Assembly (NCBI RefSeq): GCF_005166025.1
Contig: NZ_CP028923.1
Location: forward strand, 3,660,001 to 3,724,000
From: Mangrovivirga cuniculi
GTDB lineage: Bacteria > Bacteroidota > Bacteroidia > Cytophagales > Cyclobacteriaceae
Direction: 5' to 3'
DNA: 64,000 nt
Below, one piece after another: positions 46,068-55,800 of this stretch. The translations under genes and the position numbers were made by a program. A model generated the notes under the pieces. The model saw only the letters and a list, made by a program, of their open reading frames with translations, did no database searches and was not told where the DNA came from. Within the stretch, counting starts at the first letter, position 1. The number at the start of each line of letters is the position of its first letter.

Positions 46068-46398
46068 GTCAACCAAAACAATAATGCGATCTGCTATGCT
46101 AATCTCTATCAAGGTTTGGAAACTAAACTGCAGATCGCATTTACTTTAAGGGTTTAATTGTGTACTAATTATGTGAGACAGCTGGTTGTTGGTACTTCTA
46201 AGGAAGATTAACTACATCTAAATGATTATAGTTTGGTAACACTTGTGGTAAGGTGGTATCTGTTTAACAGTTAATTTGGCTCAACTTCCGATGACACGTA
46301 TCAGCAACCTTTTTTCTCCGATTTTCATTTAGGTTTTAAAAAAGTACACGGGTTAGGAAGATCCCGGTGAACCATGATTCACCGGGATCTTTTATTTT
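46068..46398 (+). ncRNA. Candidate structured non-coding RNA of about 330 nt
   Basis: No ORF of note lies between the promoter (46054-46061) and a strong intrinsic terminator: a 13-bp perfect stem AGATCCCGGTGAA/TTCACCGGGATCT at 46359-46390, followed by TTTATTTT. Inside, AATGCGATCTGC (46083-46094) pairs perfectly over 12 bp with GCAGATCGCATT (46130-46141), enclosing 35 nt. I find no RNase P, tmRNA or SRP signature. A promoter and terminator with no gene between them, plus a long-range stem, indicate an RNA gene; an unusually long 5' leader of the next lipoprotein gene is ruled against by the terminator. Confidence 0.6.
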
Positions 46399-46484
46399 AA
46401 ACAATTATCAACTAAAGCTCTCTTAAAATTTCGATTCCTGAATGATTACCTATAAATTGAGATAGAGAACACATAAACATTAAT

Positions 46485-47039
46485 ATGAATACTAAAACTT
46501 CAACTCTGTTTCTGGGAATGTTAATTAGCTTTTCAATATTTTTCTCCTGCTCTTATGAAAAAGAAGGTGAGGATGAAAATGAAGAAGAAACCAAAGCTCC
46601 AAAGCCATCGATGGCTGTTAAAAACACGGAATCATATTACAATAATGTAATGAAAGGAAGTATGAATGAGACTGTGGTAATGGATGGCAAGGAAGTCACG
46701 ATCTTAGAATATGGTGAAGCTAAACCAAAAAACACTGATCTGTTCAAAGTAGCTCCGGACAAAAAGCTTGTTTATGTAAAAGCCAGTGTAACGAATACCG
46801 GCATCGATCCGTGGCAGTCGAGTATGGTTCAATTTTTTCTCAGGGATGCATCCGGAAAGGAATACGCTCCTGCCCTGTACGAAATAGACAAAGGCGAAAA
46901 CTTCCCCAATACAGAACTAGGCATGGGAGCCACCTCAACAGGATATATTGGCTTCGAGGTTGATGCGTTATATTCTGATCTGGCAGTAGCTTACGCCGTT
47001 GACCTTTCAGAAGGTAAGGTGATTGTAGTTGGGTTGTAA
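46485..47039 (+). CDS. DUF4352-like lipoprotein, copy 1
   Basis: Lipoprotein of 184 aa: the leader ends in IFFSC (Cys22). A charged Glu/Lys linker precedes a single beta-sandwich-type domain with VEYGEAKP-like start, KLVYVKASVTNTGIDPWQSSMVQFFLRDASGKEYAPALYE and GYIGFEVD, resembling the DUF4352 immunoglobulin-like fold of exported proteins. It is clearly paralogous to 47312-47893 (same order of motifs). Function unknown; perhaps an envelope stress or binding protein. It follows the ncRNA terminator by about 85 bp. Confidence 0.75.
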   Translation: MNTKTSTLFLGMLISFSIFFSCSYEKEGEDENEEETKAPKPSMAVKNTESYYNNVMKGSMNETVVMDGKEVTILEYGEAKPKNTDLFKVAPDKKLVYVKASVTNTGIDPWQSSMVQFFLRDASGKEYAPALYEIDKGENFPNTELGMGATSTGYIGFEVDALYSDLAVAYAVDLSEGKVIVVGL

Positions 47040-47235
47040 GAATAGTTATGAGAGATTTGGTTATTGGTTATTGAGTTATAAGGGATTAAGTTATTGGTTA
47101 TTGGTTAATAGTCTTAACTGGTTCATGGGGACACGAACCAGGGCATACCGGATTCAAATCCGGTTTATTACCGGTTCGACATGCCCTGCGGAACATGTCG
47201 AACAGCAGCATTATTTGGTTGATACCACAGTCAAG
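47040..47235 (+). repeat. Hairpin-module repeat cluster C
   Basis: A short cluster between the two paralogous lipoprotein genes: a TTATTGG array (about 47045-47110), a GGTTCATG-GGGA-CACGAACC hairpin (about 47118-47140) with the usual AGGGC right flank, an ACCGGATT-CA-AATCCGGT hairpin (about 47147-47164), and a perfect 10-bp hairpin GTTCGACATG/CATGTCGAAC (47174-47203). Confidence 0.8.
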
Positions 47236-47311
47236 TCAAAACATGAAAATATTTTTCCTTAGTTAATAAATCCCATTATATTGCGGCTTTTTAAACACTA
47301 TGCGTACTATC

Positions 47312-47893
47312 ATGAAAACCAAACCATTTTTTTTAATTGCCTTGATCGCATTTTCGTCGCTGGTTTATTCTTGCACTGAAACCAAATCAGATGAGAAATC
47401 TGAAACTACCGAAGAAATCAAGGCGACTGTTGAAGAAACTGAAGTAAAAGAATCCTCTCCTTCTGCTGTTGAAAACACTGTTGCTTATTATGGTGATGTA
47501 ACAACCGGTAAAATGAACGAGGTAGTAGAAAAGGAAGGTAGAAGAATCATCGTTTTAGAATTCGGTGATGCCAAATCGAAATTCCCTGACGTTTCTGAAA
47601 TACCTGAAGGAAAAAAGCTTGTCTACATCAAAACGAGGGTAGAAAATGTCGATGCAGAAGAATGGAAGTCCAGTATCCTGCAGTTTTTCCTTCGTGATGC
47701 AACAGGTGAAGAATATGCTCCTTCTCTATACGAAGTTGACAAAGGAGAAATGCTTCCACAGGTAGAGCTTAACAAGGGCGATATGTCTGAGGGATATATT
47801 GGCTTTGAGGTAAATCCGGAAATAAAGGATTACTGCCTTGCTTATACAGTAAACTTAGGAGAAGGAAAAATGATCGCAATAGATCTGAAATAA
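47312..47893 (+). CDS. DUF4352-like lipoprotein, copy 2
   Basis: Protein of 193 aa from MKTKPF at 47312; the ATG at 47300 adds four residues. The signal peptide ends in LVYSC. A Glu/Lys/Ser-rich linker leads to the same domain as copy 1: NTVAYYGDVTTGKMNEVV, KLVYIKTRVENVDAEEWKSS, LQFFLRDATGEEYAPSLYEVDKGE and GYIGFEVN. The two genes arose by tandem duplication and have since been separated by repeat cluster C. A terminator follows. Confidence 0.75.
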   Translation: MKTKPFFLIALIAFSSLVYSCTETKSDEKSETTEEIKATVEETEVKESSPSAVENTVAYYGDVTTGKMNEVVEKEGRRIIVLEFGDAKSKFPDVSEIPEGKKLVYIKTRVENVDAEEWKSSILQFFLRDATGEEYAPSLYEVDKGEMLPQVELNKGDMSEGYIGFEVNPEIKDYCLAYTVNLGEGKMIAIDLK

Positions 47894-47915
47894 GATATTT
47901 AAGATTATGATCCCA

Positions 47916-47945
47916 AGGGCCTGGTCGAGAGACTGGGCTCTTTTT
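47916..47945 (+). terminator. Intrinsic terminator after DUF4352-like copy 2
   Basis: A stem of about 11 bp (AGGGCCTGGTC/GACTGGGCTCT, with G.T pairs) with a GAGA loop and a T5 tail, 22 bp after the stop. Confidence 0.75.
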
Positions 47946-47949
47946 GTTT

Positions 47950-49295
47950 AGTTAGGTTTTTAGTTATTAGAGATTAGGTTATTAAGTTATTAGTACGCTT
48001 GACTCGAAATTGTCTGAACTAGGATTTTTAGGATTAATAGGATGATAGGATTGCTTATGACTCGAAATTGGAGAACCGGGATTGACCTTGATTATAAAAG
48101 ATAAACAGGATTGCTATCAACTCGCAAGAAAAAAACACACCGCAAAGACGCAGAGATCGCAAAGAAAAACAGCAAGCTGTTTATGTTTTATACCACAGAG
48201 AGCGCAGAGTACACAGAGAATTGCTGACGCAATTTATAATGCTGTCTCACTGGCGCCAGCGTCGCGCTGGTGCCTTATAATAACATCTAACAATCACCTC
48301 CTTGCTGCTTCGTATCTCGACTTCGAATGAAATGATGGGTTTAGGTTGGTTTATATCTTTTAACCGGTTCGTGGAGACACGAACCAGGGCGGTTGTTAGT
48401 TAATAAGTTATTGGTTATTCAGTTATAAGGGATTAAGTTATTGGTTATTAGCTAATAAAAGTCTCAACTGAAGCATCACAAAGTCCTCAGGGATCAAAGA
48501 GAATTACAGACTCAATGAAATTAAATCTCGTACATAGAAAAAAGGGAGGCTCCACGTCCAATGCTTCAATCTTTATATAATTGATACTTAGAAGGGTGCG
48601 GTAGGAATGACAATATCACGAGTATTAGACCCTGACATCGACGCAAGGAGATCGTCAAGGGGGTGGGGAGGTTGGCGAGCTAGGAGGATCAATTTTGTCT
48701 TGACCTTTTTGCTTCGTTTTTGTGTCAAGACAAAAATGAAGAGAAAAACTGTCTGAATCAGAATTAAGAGGATTCAAAGATTAACAGAATTACCCTTAGC
48801 TCGAATAAAATAAACACACCGCAAAGACGCAGAGATCGCAAAGGAAACAGCAAGCTGTTTTTTTCACAACAGAGAACACAGAGAATTGCTGACGCAATTT
48901 ATAATGCTGTCTCACTGGCGCCAGCGTCGCGCTGGTGCCTTATAATAACATCTAACAATCACCTCCTTGCTGCTTCGCATCTCGACTTCGAATGAAATGA
49001 TGGGTTTAGGTTGGTTTATATCTTTTAACCGGTTCGTGGAGACACGAATCAGGGCGGTAGTTAGTTAATAAGTTATTGGTTATTGAGTTATAAGGGATTA
49101 AGTTATTAGAGATTGAGTTATTGAGTTATTAGTTATTGAAGATTAAGTTATTACCAATTACTCCACCATTTCTGCTGTTTAAGATGTTAGCGAAGCGCAT
49201 CTGGAGCTATGGATAATTCAGGATCTTAGATCCGAAAACTGGTTCATGGAGACACGAAGCAGGGCGGCAATTAGTTACTAATAATTAAGTTATTA
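47950..49295 (+). repeat. Hairpin-module repeat cluster D
   Basis: Gene-free region of 1.3 kb between the second lipoprotein gene and the convergent porin gene. It has two rounds of the series CACCGCAAAGACGCAGAGATCGC, AACAGC hairpin (48168-48181 and 48846-48859), CACAGAG segment, AATTGC hairpin (48219-48234 and 48884-48899), GGCGCCAGCG/CGCTGG hairpin, GGTTCGTG-GAGA-CACGAACC hairpin and TTATTGG array. A long-unit copy (about 48475-48800) between them contains a CCCTGAC module (48630-48663). A last AGATGTTAGCGAAGCGCATCT, GGATCTTAGATCC and GGTTCATG series ends at about 49260. No credible gene. Confidence 0.88.
48211..48442 (+). repeat. 232-bp direct repeat, first copy (second at 48876-49107)
   Basis: Offset 665 bp. 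The two copies differ at only a few positions (for example CTTCGTATCTC versus CTTCGCATCTC). Each begins in ACACAGAG and includes the AATTGC, GGCGCC and GGTTCGTG hairpins and the start of the TTATTGG array. It is a recent segmental duplication within cluster D. Confidence 0.9.
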
Positions 49296-49299
49296 GCTC

Positions 49300-50577
49300 T
49301 TACTCTTCCTCCCCTTTCAAATTATGTGTAAAGAGTCGGGGATTAACGAATAGCTGAACCCAGGCCCAGTTGTTCGTATTTTCATTGGTCGTCCCTCCTT
49401 TTATGGCGCTCATTTGATCAGTAGCAAACATGTGGGAATATCCCACCTGTGTCTTTACATTTTTATTAATCTTATGAGTATAAACAAGGTCTATTTCAGT
49501 TCCCAGGTCACGATCATCTGTGCCGATTATATCTGCATTAGACATAAAATAATGAACTGCCATTTTTAACGAATTACTTTTTCCCGGCTTAAATGTTGTA
49601 CTCAGGTAATAATCATTTAACCCAACATTGTTAGCGTGGTTTCCTACGTAAAAATAATCCATATACCCGTTGAAAGCATGGTTGGTTCCATACAGAGGAA
49701 AAAAGGACCTGTTCCTATCATCGCCTGCCTGATCTGTCCCACTCAGAAGCTCCATCCCGGCAGCAAAAACTGTTTTATTCGGACTAAAAGCTACTTCCAA
49801 CCCAAGGTCATAAGCACTCAGATCTGTATCCTGGCTAGCCTTGCCCGACTGGTAATATCCGAAACCTTTGAAGGTAAAATCTCCGGTCGGGGCGGAGAAA
49901 TACAATCCAGTGGTCTGCCTGTTATACACGCCATCAGTAATAGTATTGGCTGAATCAGCATAAGCCTGAAACCCGTTATTTAAAAACAAGAAGCTCACGA
50001 CAGTCTTATCCCATTTTTTGGACAAGTAAGCATATTGCATCGTTTTATAAGAAAAGAATCCGGTGATATCGTAATCATTTCCGTTTATCGGTTCCCCAAC
50101 CTGGTTGAAGGCAAATCCCAAATCTCCCTTTAAGCTTTCTTTATCATACCTTACTAATAATGCATCGTGAGTTCTTCCCTGCATTGCCCAATCCAATCCA
50201 CCAAGTATCCGCTGATTATCATACGAAATGGGCTGCCTTCCAGCCTGAATAGCCCAGTAATCATTTAAATATATTTTCGCCCAGGCTTCAAAAAGCATAA
50301 AAGAATCATTTCCATCAGAAGGCAAAATCTGCCGGGTGTCTCCCCAGGTACTCACATCCTGCACACTTAATTTGATCTCAAGAAGTTTACTAACATAACC
50401 CAGCTTCAATCTGGCCCTTTGGCGAACAAAAGCTGCCGGTTCGGTATTATCGGGAAACAAAGTTGAAAACCCATGTCGGTATTCAAATCGATCGCGCAGA
50501 TCAAGATCCATAGTAAATTCCTGTGAAAAAGAGACATAGGCAGTTAACAAAAGTAGGGTGATGAAAAATGATTTCAT
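49300..50577 (-). CDS. Alginate-export-type outer-membrane porin
   Basis: Protein of 425 aa: a signal peptide (to about residue 18, SFSQ) and then a beta-barrel opening with FTMDLDLRDRFEYRHGFS and FVRQRARLKLGY, typical of the alginate_export family. The middle has DNQRILGGLDWAMQGRTHDALLVRY, also typical. Members next to nrfHA in Bacteroidota probably serve as a porin for the nitrite-reduction block rather than alginate export; that is inference from position. It is divergent from nrfH with a 93-bp gap. Confidence 0.85.
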   Translation of the reverse strand: MKSFFITLLLLTAYVSFSQEFTMDLDLRDRFEYRHGFSTLFPDNTEPAAFVRQRARLKLGYVSKLLEIKLSVQDVSTWGDTRQILPSDGNDSFMLFEAWAKIYLNDYWAIQAGRQPISYDNQRILGGLDWAMQGRTHDALLVRYDKESLKGDLGFAFNQVGEPINGNDYDITGFFSYKTMQYAYLSKKWDKTVVSFLFLNNGFQAYADSANTITDGVYNRQTTGLYFSAPTGDFTFKGFGYYQSGKASQDTDLSAYDLGLEVAFSPNKTVFAAGMELLSGTDQAGDDRNRSFFPLYGTNHAFNGYMDYFYVGNHANNVGLNDYYLSTTFKPGKSNSLKMAVHYFMSNADIIGTDDRDLGTEIDLVYTHKINKNVKTQVGYSHMFATDQMSAIKGGTTNENTNNWAWVQLFVNPRLFTHNLKGEEE

Positions 50578-50614
50578 TTGTTAAAAATTGAGGTGATAAA
50601 TGAATGTGTTTCTC

Positions 50615-50676
50615 TTTGATAAATATAATTTAATTAATTAACTTTTGACAAGTAAAACGACTTATTCCTATTGTCA
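50615..50676 (+). promoter_or_regulatory. Promoter and TGACAA...TTGTCA inverted repeat of the nrf operon
   Basis: TTTG (50615-50618), N20, TAACTTTTG (50639-50647) resembles the Bacteroidota promoter with one extra T in the -7 box. TGACAA (50647-50652) and TTGTCA (50671-50676) form an inverted repeat with an 18-bp spacer around the expected start of transcription. The same half-sites form the tight palindrome at 5152-5166. A regulator is suggested but unidentified. Confidence 0.45.
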
Positions 50677-51285
50677 CTTTTTAAGAACATTTTCCCGAAG
50701 AAAAAATCCAGATGGAGGACCATAGCAACTGTCTCTATTGCCAGTTTGTTAGGACTGGGTGCTTTCATTGCTTATGAAGCACATGTCACTTCCTATCTTT
50801 CGGATGATCCACAGGCCTGTGTAAACTGCCACGTGATGACTCCAGTTTATAACAGTTGGATGCACAGTTCGCACCGGGAATGGGCTACTTGCAATGATTG
50901 CCACGTGCCGCATGATAATGTTTTCAATCAATATTACTTTAAAGCGAAAGACGGATTGTACCACGCTTCGATATTCACTCTCAGAGCCGAACCCGATGTG
51001 ATTTTCATGAGGGAAGAGTCTGAGAAAGTGGTTCAAAACAATTGTATTCGCTGCCATGTACAGCAGATAACTCAAGCGAAATACGAAGACTGGATAGAGT
51101 CGCACAAATCAGACCGATTAGACAGAACATGCTGGAGTTGTCACCGCACTGTCCCTCATGGCAGGCTGCACGGATTAACTACAGTAAAATATAATATAGC
51201 ACCAGTACCAACCAATCAAACAGAGGTAGTAATACCCGAATGGCTGGAAAAAGAAATTGATGAATCCAAAACCGCTGCGAAATGA
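50671..51285 (+). CDS. nrfH: Cytochrome c nitrite reductase small subunit NrfH
   Basis: Tetraheme quinol-oxidising cytochrome of 204 aa, NapC/NirT family. One N-terminal anchor helix (about residues 17-35), then four CxxCH heme motifs: CVNCH (50-54), CNDCH (74-78), CIRCH (about 126) and CWSCH (about 153). It passes electrons from menaquinol to NrfA in the periplasm. The start is a TTG; no ATG lies upstream in frame, and the 16-residue basic N-terminus fits the family. Its stop overlaps the nrfA start (ATGA). Confidence 0.95.
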   Translation: MSLFKNIFPKKKSRWRTIATVSIASLLGLGAFIAYEAHVTSYLSDDPQACVNCHVMTPVYNSWMHSSHREWATCNDCHVPHDNVFNQYYFKAKDGLYHASIFTLRAEPDVIFMREESEKVVQNNCIRCHVQQITQAKYEDWIESHKSDRLDRTCWSCHRTVPHGRLHGLTTVKYNIAPVPTNQTEVVIPEWLEKEIDESKTAAK

Positions 51286-52784
51286 AAAACAAAGTCCTTT
51301 TCATCGTAACCCTGGTAATCGTTTTCCTATTAGGATTACTTGCATCCAGTATCATAAATCGAAAAAATGAGGCCAGGTATACTTCCTATGTTCCCCAGGC
51401 TGATATAATGAAAAATGACCCAAGAAATGAGGTGTGGGGTGAATACTATCCGCAACAATATCAATCGCACCTTCAAACTTCTGACACGAATTTCGTTTCC
51501 TTTCAGGGTGGCTCAGCCATGCGGGATATTCTTGAAGAGGATCCTAACCTGGTAATTCTCTGGGCTGGATACGGGTTTTCTAAGGATTACAACCAGGGCC
51601 GCGGTCATTTCTATTCTATCGAGGACATTCATAATACCCTGCGTACAGGAGGACCTGACGGACCCAATGACGGACCGATGCCTTCAACATGCTGGACATG
51701 TAAAAGTCCGGATGTACCCCGGTTGATGAATGAAATAGGCATTGCTGAGTTTTACGATGGAAAATGGGCAGCAAAAGGCCCCCAGGTAGTGAATCCGATC
51801 GGTTGTGCCGATTGCCACGATGCGAATACGATGAAATTAAAGATTTCAAGGCCTGCGCTGATTGAAGCGTTTGATGCGATGGGCAAAGACATCAAGAAAG
51901 TGACTCACCAGGAAATGCGGTCTCTTGTTTGTGCTCAGTGCCATGTTGAATACTACTTTAATAAAAATTTACCTGGAAAAGAAGGCACTCCATACCTTGT
52001 GTTCCCATGGAAAGAAGGAATGAGCGCTGATGACATGGAAAAATACTATGACAATATCGAATTTTCAGACTGGACTCACCAGATAAGTAAGGCTCCGATG
52101 CTGAAAGCACAGCATCCGGGATATGAAACTTACTTAACCGGTATCCATGCCAAAAGAGGTGTTTCCTGTGCAGATTGCCATATGCCATACAAAAGTGAGG
52201 GAGGTCAGAAATTTACCGACCACCATATTCAATCTCCATTAAACAATATTCAAAACTCCTGCCAGGTGTGTCACAGGGAGGAAGCGGAAAAGCTGAAAGA
52301 AAACGTTTATGAAAAGCAACGAAAAGTAAAAGAAAACAGGTTGGCACTGGAAGAAATGTTGGTGAAAGCACACATTGAAGCCAAAAAATGCTGGGATCTT
52401 GGTGCGACAGAAGAACAAATGGAATCTATCTTAATGGATATCAGGCATGCGCAGTGGAGATGGGATTTTATCGCCGCAGCTCACGGAGCAACATTTCATG
52501 CCCCAACAGAAATATCAAGAGTATTAGCTTCGGGAATTGTTGTTGCCCAGGAAGCCCGCGTAAAACTGGCAAGGCTTTTAGCTGAACTCGGACATAATAA
52601 ACCTGTCCAAATGCCCGACATATCTACTAAAGAAAAGGCCCAGGAATACATTGGCCTCGATATGGAAGAGCTCAGAAAAGATAAAGAAAAATTCAAGGAA
52701 AATCTTTTACCAAAATGGTTGGAGCAGGCAAGGGAGAGAGAACAAAAATGGAATAATGAAAACGTCTCTGCCTCGGCTCAGTAG
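51282..52784 (+). CDS. nrfA: Ammonia-forming cytochrome c nitrite reductase NrfA
   Basis: Pentaheme enzyme of 500 aa that reduces nitrite to ammonium in the periplasm. N-terminal signal/anchor (about residues 5-25). The catalytic heme motif is the canonical CxxCK, CWTCK at residues 137-141; the other four are CADCH, CAQCH, CADCH and CQVCH. The C-terminal helical region includes RHAQWRWDFIAAAHGATFHAP, a strong NrfA signature. It forms a coupled operon with nrfH and is followed 44 bp later by the cytochrome c assembly gene. Confidence 0.97.
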   Translation: MKNKVLFIVTLVIVFLLGLLASSIINRKNEARYTSYVPQADIMKNDPRNEVWGEYYPQQYQSHLQTSDTNFVSFQGGSAMRDILEEDPNLVILWAGYGFSKDYNQGRGHFYSIEDIHNTLRTGGPDGPNDGPMPSTCWTCKSPDVPRLMNEIGIAEFYDGKWAAKGPQVVNPIGCADCHDANTMKLKISRPALIEAFDAMGKDIKKVTHQEMRSLVCAQCHVEYYFNKNLPGKEGTPYLVFPWKEGMSADDMEKYYDNIEFSDWTHQISKAPMLKAQHPGYETYLTGIHAKRGVSCADCHMPYKSEGGQKFTDHHIQSPLNNIQNSCQVCHREEAEKLKENVYEKQRKVKENRLALEEMLVKAHIEAKKCWDLGATEEQMESILMDIRHAQWRWDFIAAAHGATFHAPTEISRVLASGIVVAQEARVKLARLLAELGHNKPVQMPDISTKEKAQEYIGLDMEELRKDKEKFKENLLPKWLEQAREREQKWNNENVSASAQ

Positions 52785-52828
52785 CACTATCTTTTATTCT
52801 GTTTAGTATTTAAAGTTTTCAAAATTAT

Positions 52829-55800
52829 ATGCGATTTTTTTACCGCTTATTCGGCTCATCTGTGCTAGCACTTTTATTGTTGTTGACGTTTGCTATTTCC
52901 ATGGCAGTAGCAACTTTCATAGAAAATGATTACGGAACAGCTGCAGCCTGGCAAATAATCTATGATAGCTGGTGGTTTGAACTGGTAATGTTCGGTCTGG
53001 CTTTAGCTTTTCTTACCAACATCTATAAATACCGACTTTACAGGAAACCCAAATGGCCAATCCTCTTATTTCACATTTCCTTTCTGGTCATTATCATCGG
53101 GGCTTTTATCACTAGATATTATTCTGAAAGCGGAGTAATGCGTATACGGGAGAACGAATCTTCCTCCACTATAATTTCAGATAAAAAATACCTCCAGGTG
53201 CATTTCACCAAAGATGACCAGCATAAAGGCGTTTCCCAGGAAGTCCATTTTTCTAATCACACTGATGAAGATATTATCTGGAACCCGGAATTTGATAATC
53301 GTGAAATTGAAATTGAGTTATTGGAATACATCCCGGATGCTTCGGTAGAAATTAACAGCGATGAGGAAAGAGGTGAGCCATTTATCGAAATGGTAGTTTC
53401 CGAAGGTCAGGGGCGCGAAACTCATATTTTAAGAAAGGGGGAAACCAAACTCTTTGGCGATCACGGACATGCGATTGGGTTTAATAGTGACAATGAAGAG
53501 GCAATAAATATTCTTCAGGACGGAGATGAATTCTATATTGAGTCTCCCCTCCCACTTGATTACTTTATCATGGCCAATCAACAACCCGGACATATATTAG
53601 CAGATAGCCTTCAAAAAATTTCACTACGTACCGTTTTCCGACTACACAACCTATCATTTGTTCCTTTGAAATATCATGACAAAGGTGTAATTGACATTAT
53701 CAGCAATCCTGAAAAGCCCGGTGATAATGATCCGGTAAAGGATGATGTAGTTCGAATGAAAGTATCCGTTGGAGATGAAAGTGAGGAGCTGGACGTCTTG
53801 TATCGGGAAGGATTTTTACCGACAGTTCATACAGTTGAATTGGCAGATCTATCGATTGATGTTTCGTATGGTTCCAAAGGTATTGAACTGCCTTTCTCTA
53901 TAAAGCTCGAAGATTTTCAGCTGGAGCGTTATCCCGGATCATCAAGTCCTTCGTCTTATGCCAGCGAAGTGGTGGTTCAATCTAAAGCGGAGTCTTTTCC
54001 CTATCGGATCTATATGAACAACGTACTGGATTATTCCGGATACCGCTTTTACCAGGCCAGTTATGACACCGACGAAAAAGGAACCGTATTATCGGTAAAC
54101 AAAGACCGGCCGGGAACGCTGGTAACTTATGCCGGATATATTCTACTTGGAATTGGCATGTTCTGGACGTTATTCGGAAAGGGCTCACGATATACACAGC
54201 TAAATAAAAAGCTTAAAAACCTGAAGAATCAGACGAACATACTGATCCTATTAATGGCATTTGGTTCGTCAATAATTATAAACGGACAGGAAAATCAGCA
54301 GGAGAAAGCCGTTATCATTGATGAGCAACAAGCTGAATACTTTGGCAGATTGCTCGTTCAGGATCTCGACGGACGAATTAAACCCATCAATACTCTTTCA
54401 TCAGAGTTTTTAAGAAAAATCTCAAGGAAAACGTACCTGGAAATCCCATCAGGAGAAAAGACAATCCGCCTCAATCCGGACCAGGTATTTATCTCGATGA
54501 TGATGTATCCATCACTCTGGCAAAACATCCCAATAATTAAGATCGATGGTAAAAAATTAACGTCTGTTCTCGATGAAAACCTGACAGAAAAAGAACGCAT
54601 TCCTTTTTCAGCATTACTCGGTAAAAACGGACAATATATTCTTTCTAAAGAAGTAGAAGAAGCAAATAAAAAGAAGCCGGCAAACAGGACTGAACAAGAC
54701 AAGGAAGTCATCAAAGTTGATGAGCGTTTTAATATTGTTTTTAATGTGATTTCCGGAAATTACCTGAAAATCTTCCCAAGGAAAAATGACAAAGAAAAAA
54801 ACTGGTATAGTTTCAACCACGATTTTTCTAATTTCAATGCCGAAGACAGGGCTTTTGCGCAAAACATTATCCCTGCTTACTTCAGCGACCTGCAATCGGG
54901 AAATTATTCCGATGCCGTTGAGAAAGTAGATTACATTCATACTTATCAGCAGGTATTGGGTGCAGGATACATTCCTGATTACAAACATGTGAATGCCGAG
55001 ATCTGGTACAACAAGCTCAATCTAAACTTCTGGTTATTCCAGGCATGCTTTACCATTGGTATTATTCTTCTCGTGTTGGCGATAGCTAAGATCTTCAAAC
55101 AGAATAAGCCTCTGAATATCCTGTGGAACTCGATGATCATCATTTCGTGGATCACCTTCCTGATCTTTACCGCCAACCTGGTGTTGCGCTGGTATGTTTC
55201 CGGTCACCCACCATGGAGCAATGGCTATGAGATGCTGGTATTCGTTTCCTGGGTACTGCTTTTATGTGGATTTATCGTTCACCGCAAGTCAGATTTCACC
55301 CTGCCACTGACGATGTTATTTACCGGGGCATTATTGTTTGTGAGTTACCTGGACTGGATCAATCCGGAAATCACTAACCTGATGCCAGTGCTCAAGTCTT
55401 ACTGGCTAAAAGTGCATGTAGCAACAATAGTCAGCAGTTATGCTCCGTTGGCTCTGTCAGCATTGATCGGAGTCATGGTCATTGCATTGATATTAATGAG
55501 GAAGAGTTCGAACGAAAAAGAAATTAACATTCGGATAAAAGAGCTGACCTATATTAATGAGATATCCATGACCATCGGACTGTTTGTATTGACTATCGGA
55601 ACATTTTTAGGTGGAGTCTGGGCCAATGAATCATGGGGACGATACTGGGCCTGGGATCCAAAAGAAACCTGGGCATTGATCAGCATTATTGTATATGCGA
55701 TCGTGTTACACCTTCGATTCATTCCCAAGCTTAATAACTATGTGGTATTCAATATCGCGAGTATGTTCGCCTTCTGGTCGATCATTATGACCTCCTTTGG

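Noticed and set aside
47029-47262. 77-aa ORF between the two lipoprotein genes
   Set aside because: It overlaps the TTATTGG array and two hairpins of cluster C.
48082-48330. 82-aa ORF in cluster D
   Set aside because: Spans hairpin modules (AACAGC, AATTGC, GGCGCC) of the repeat; peptide is a translation of repeat DNA.
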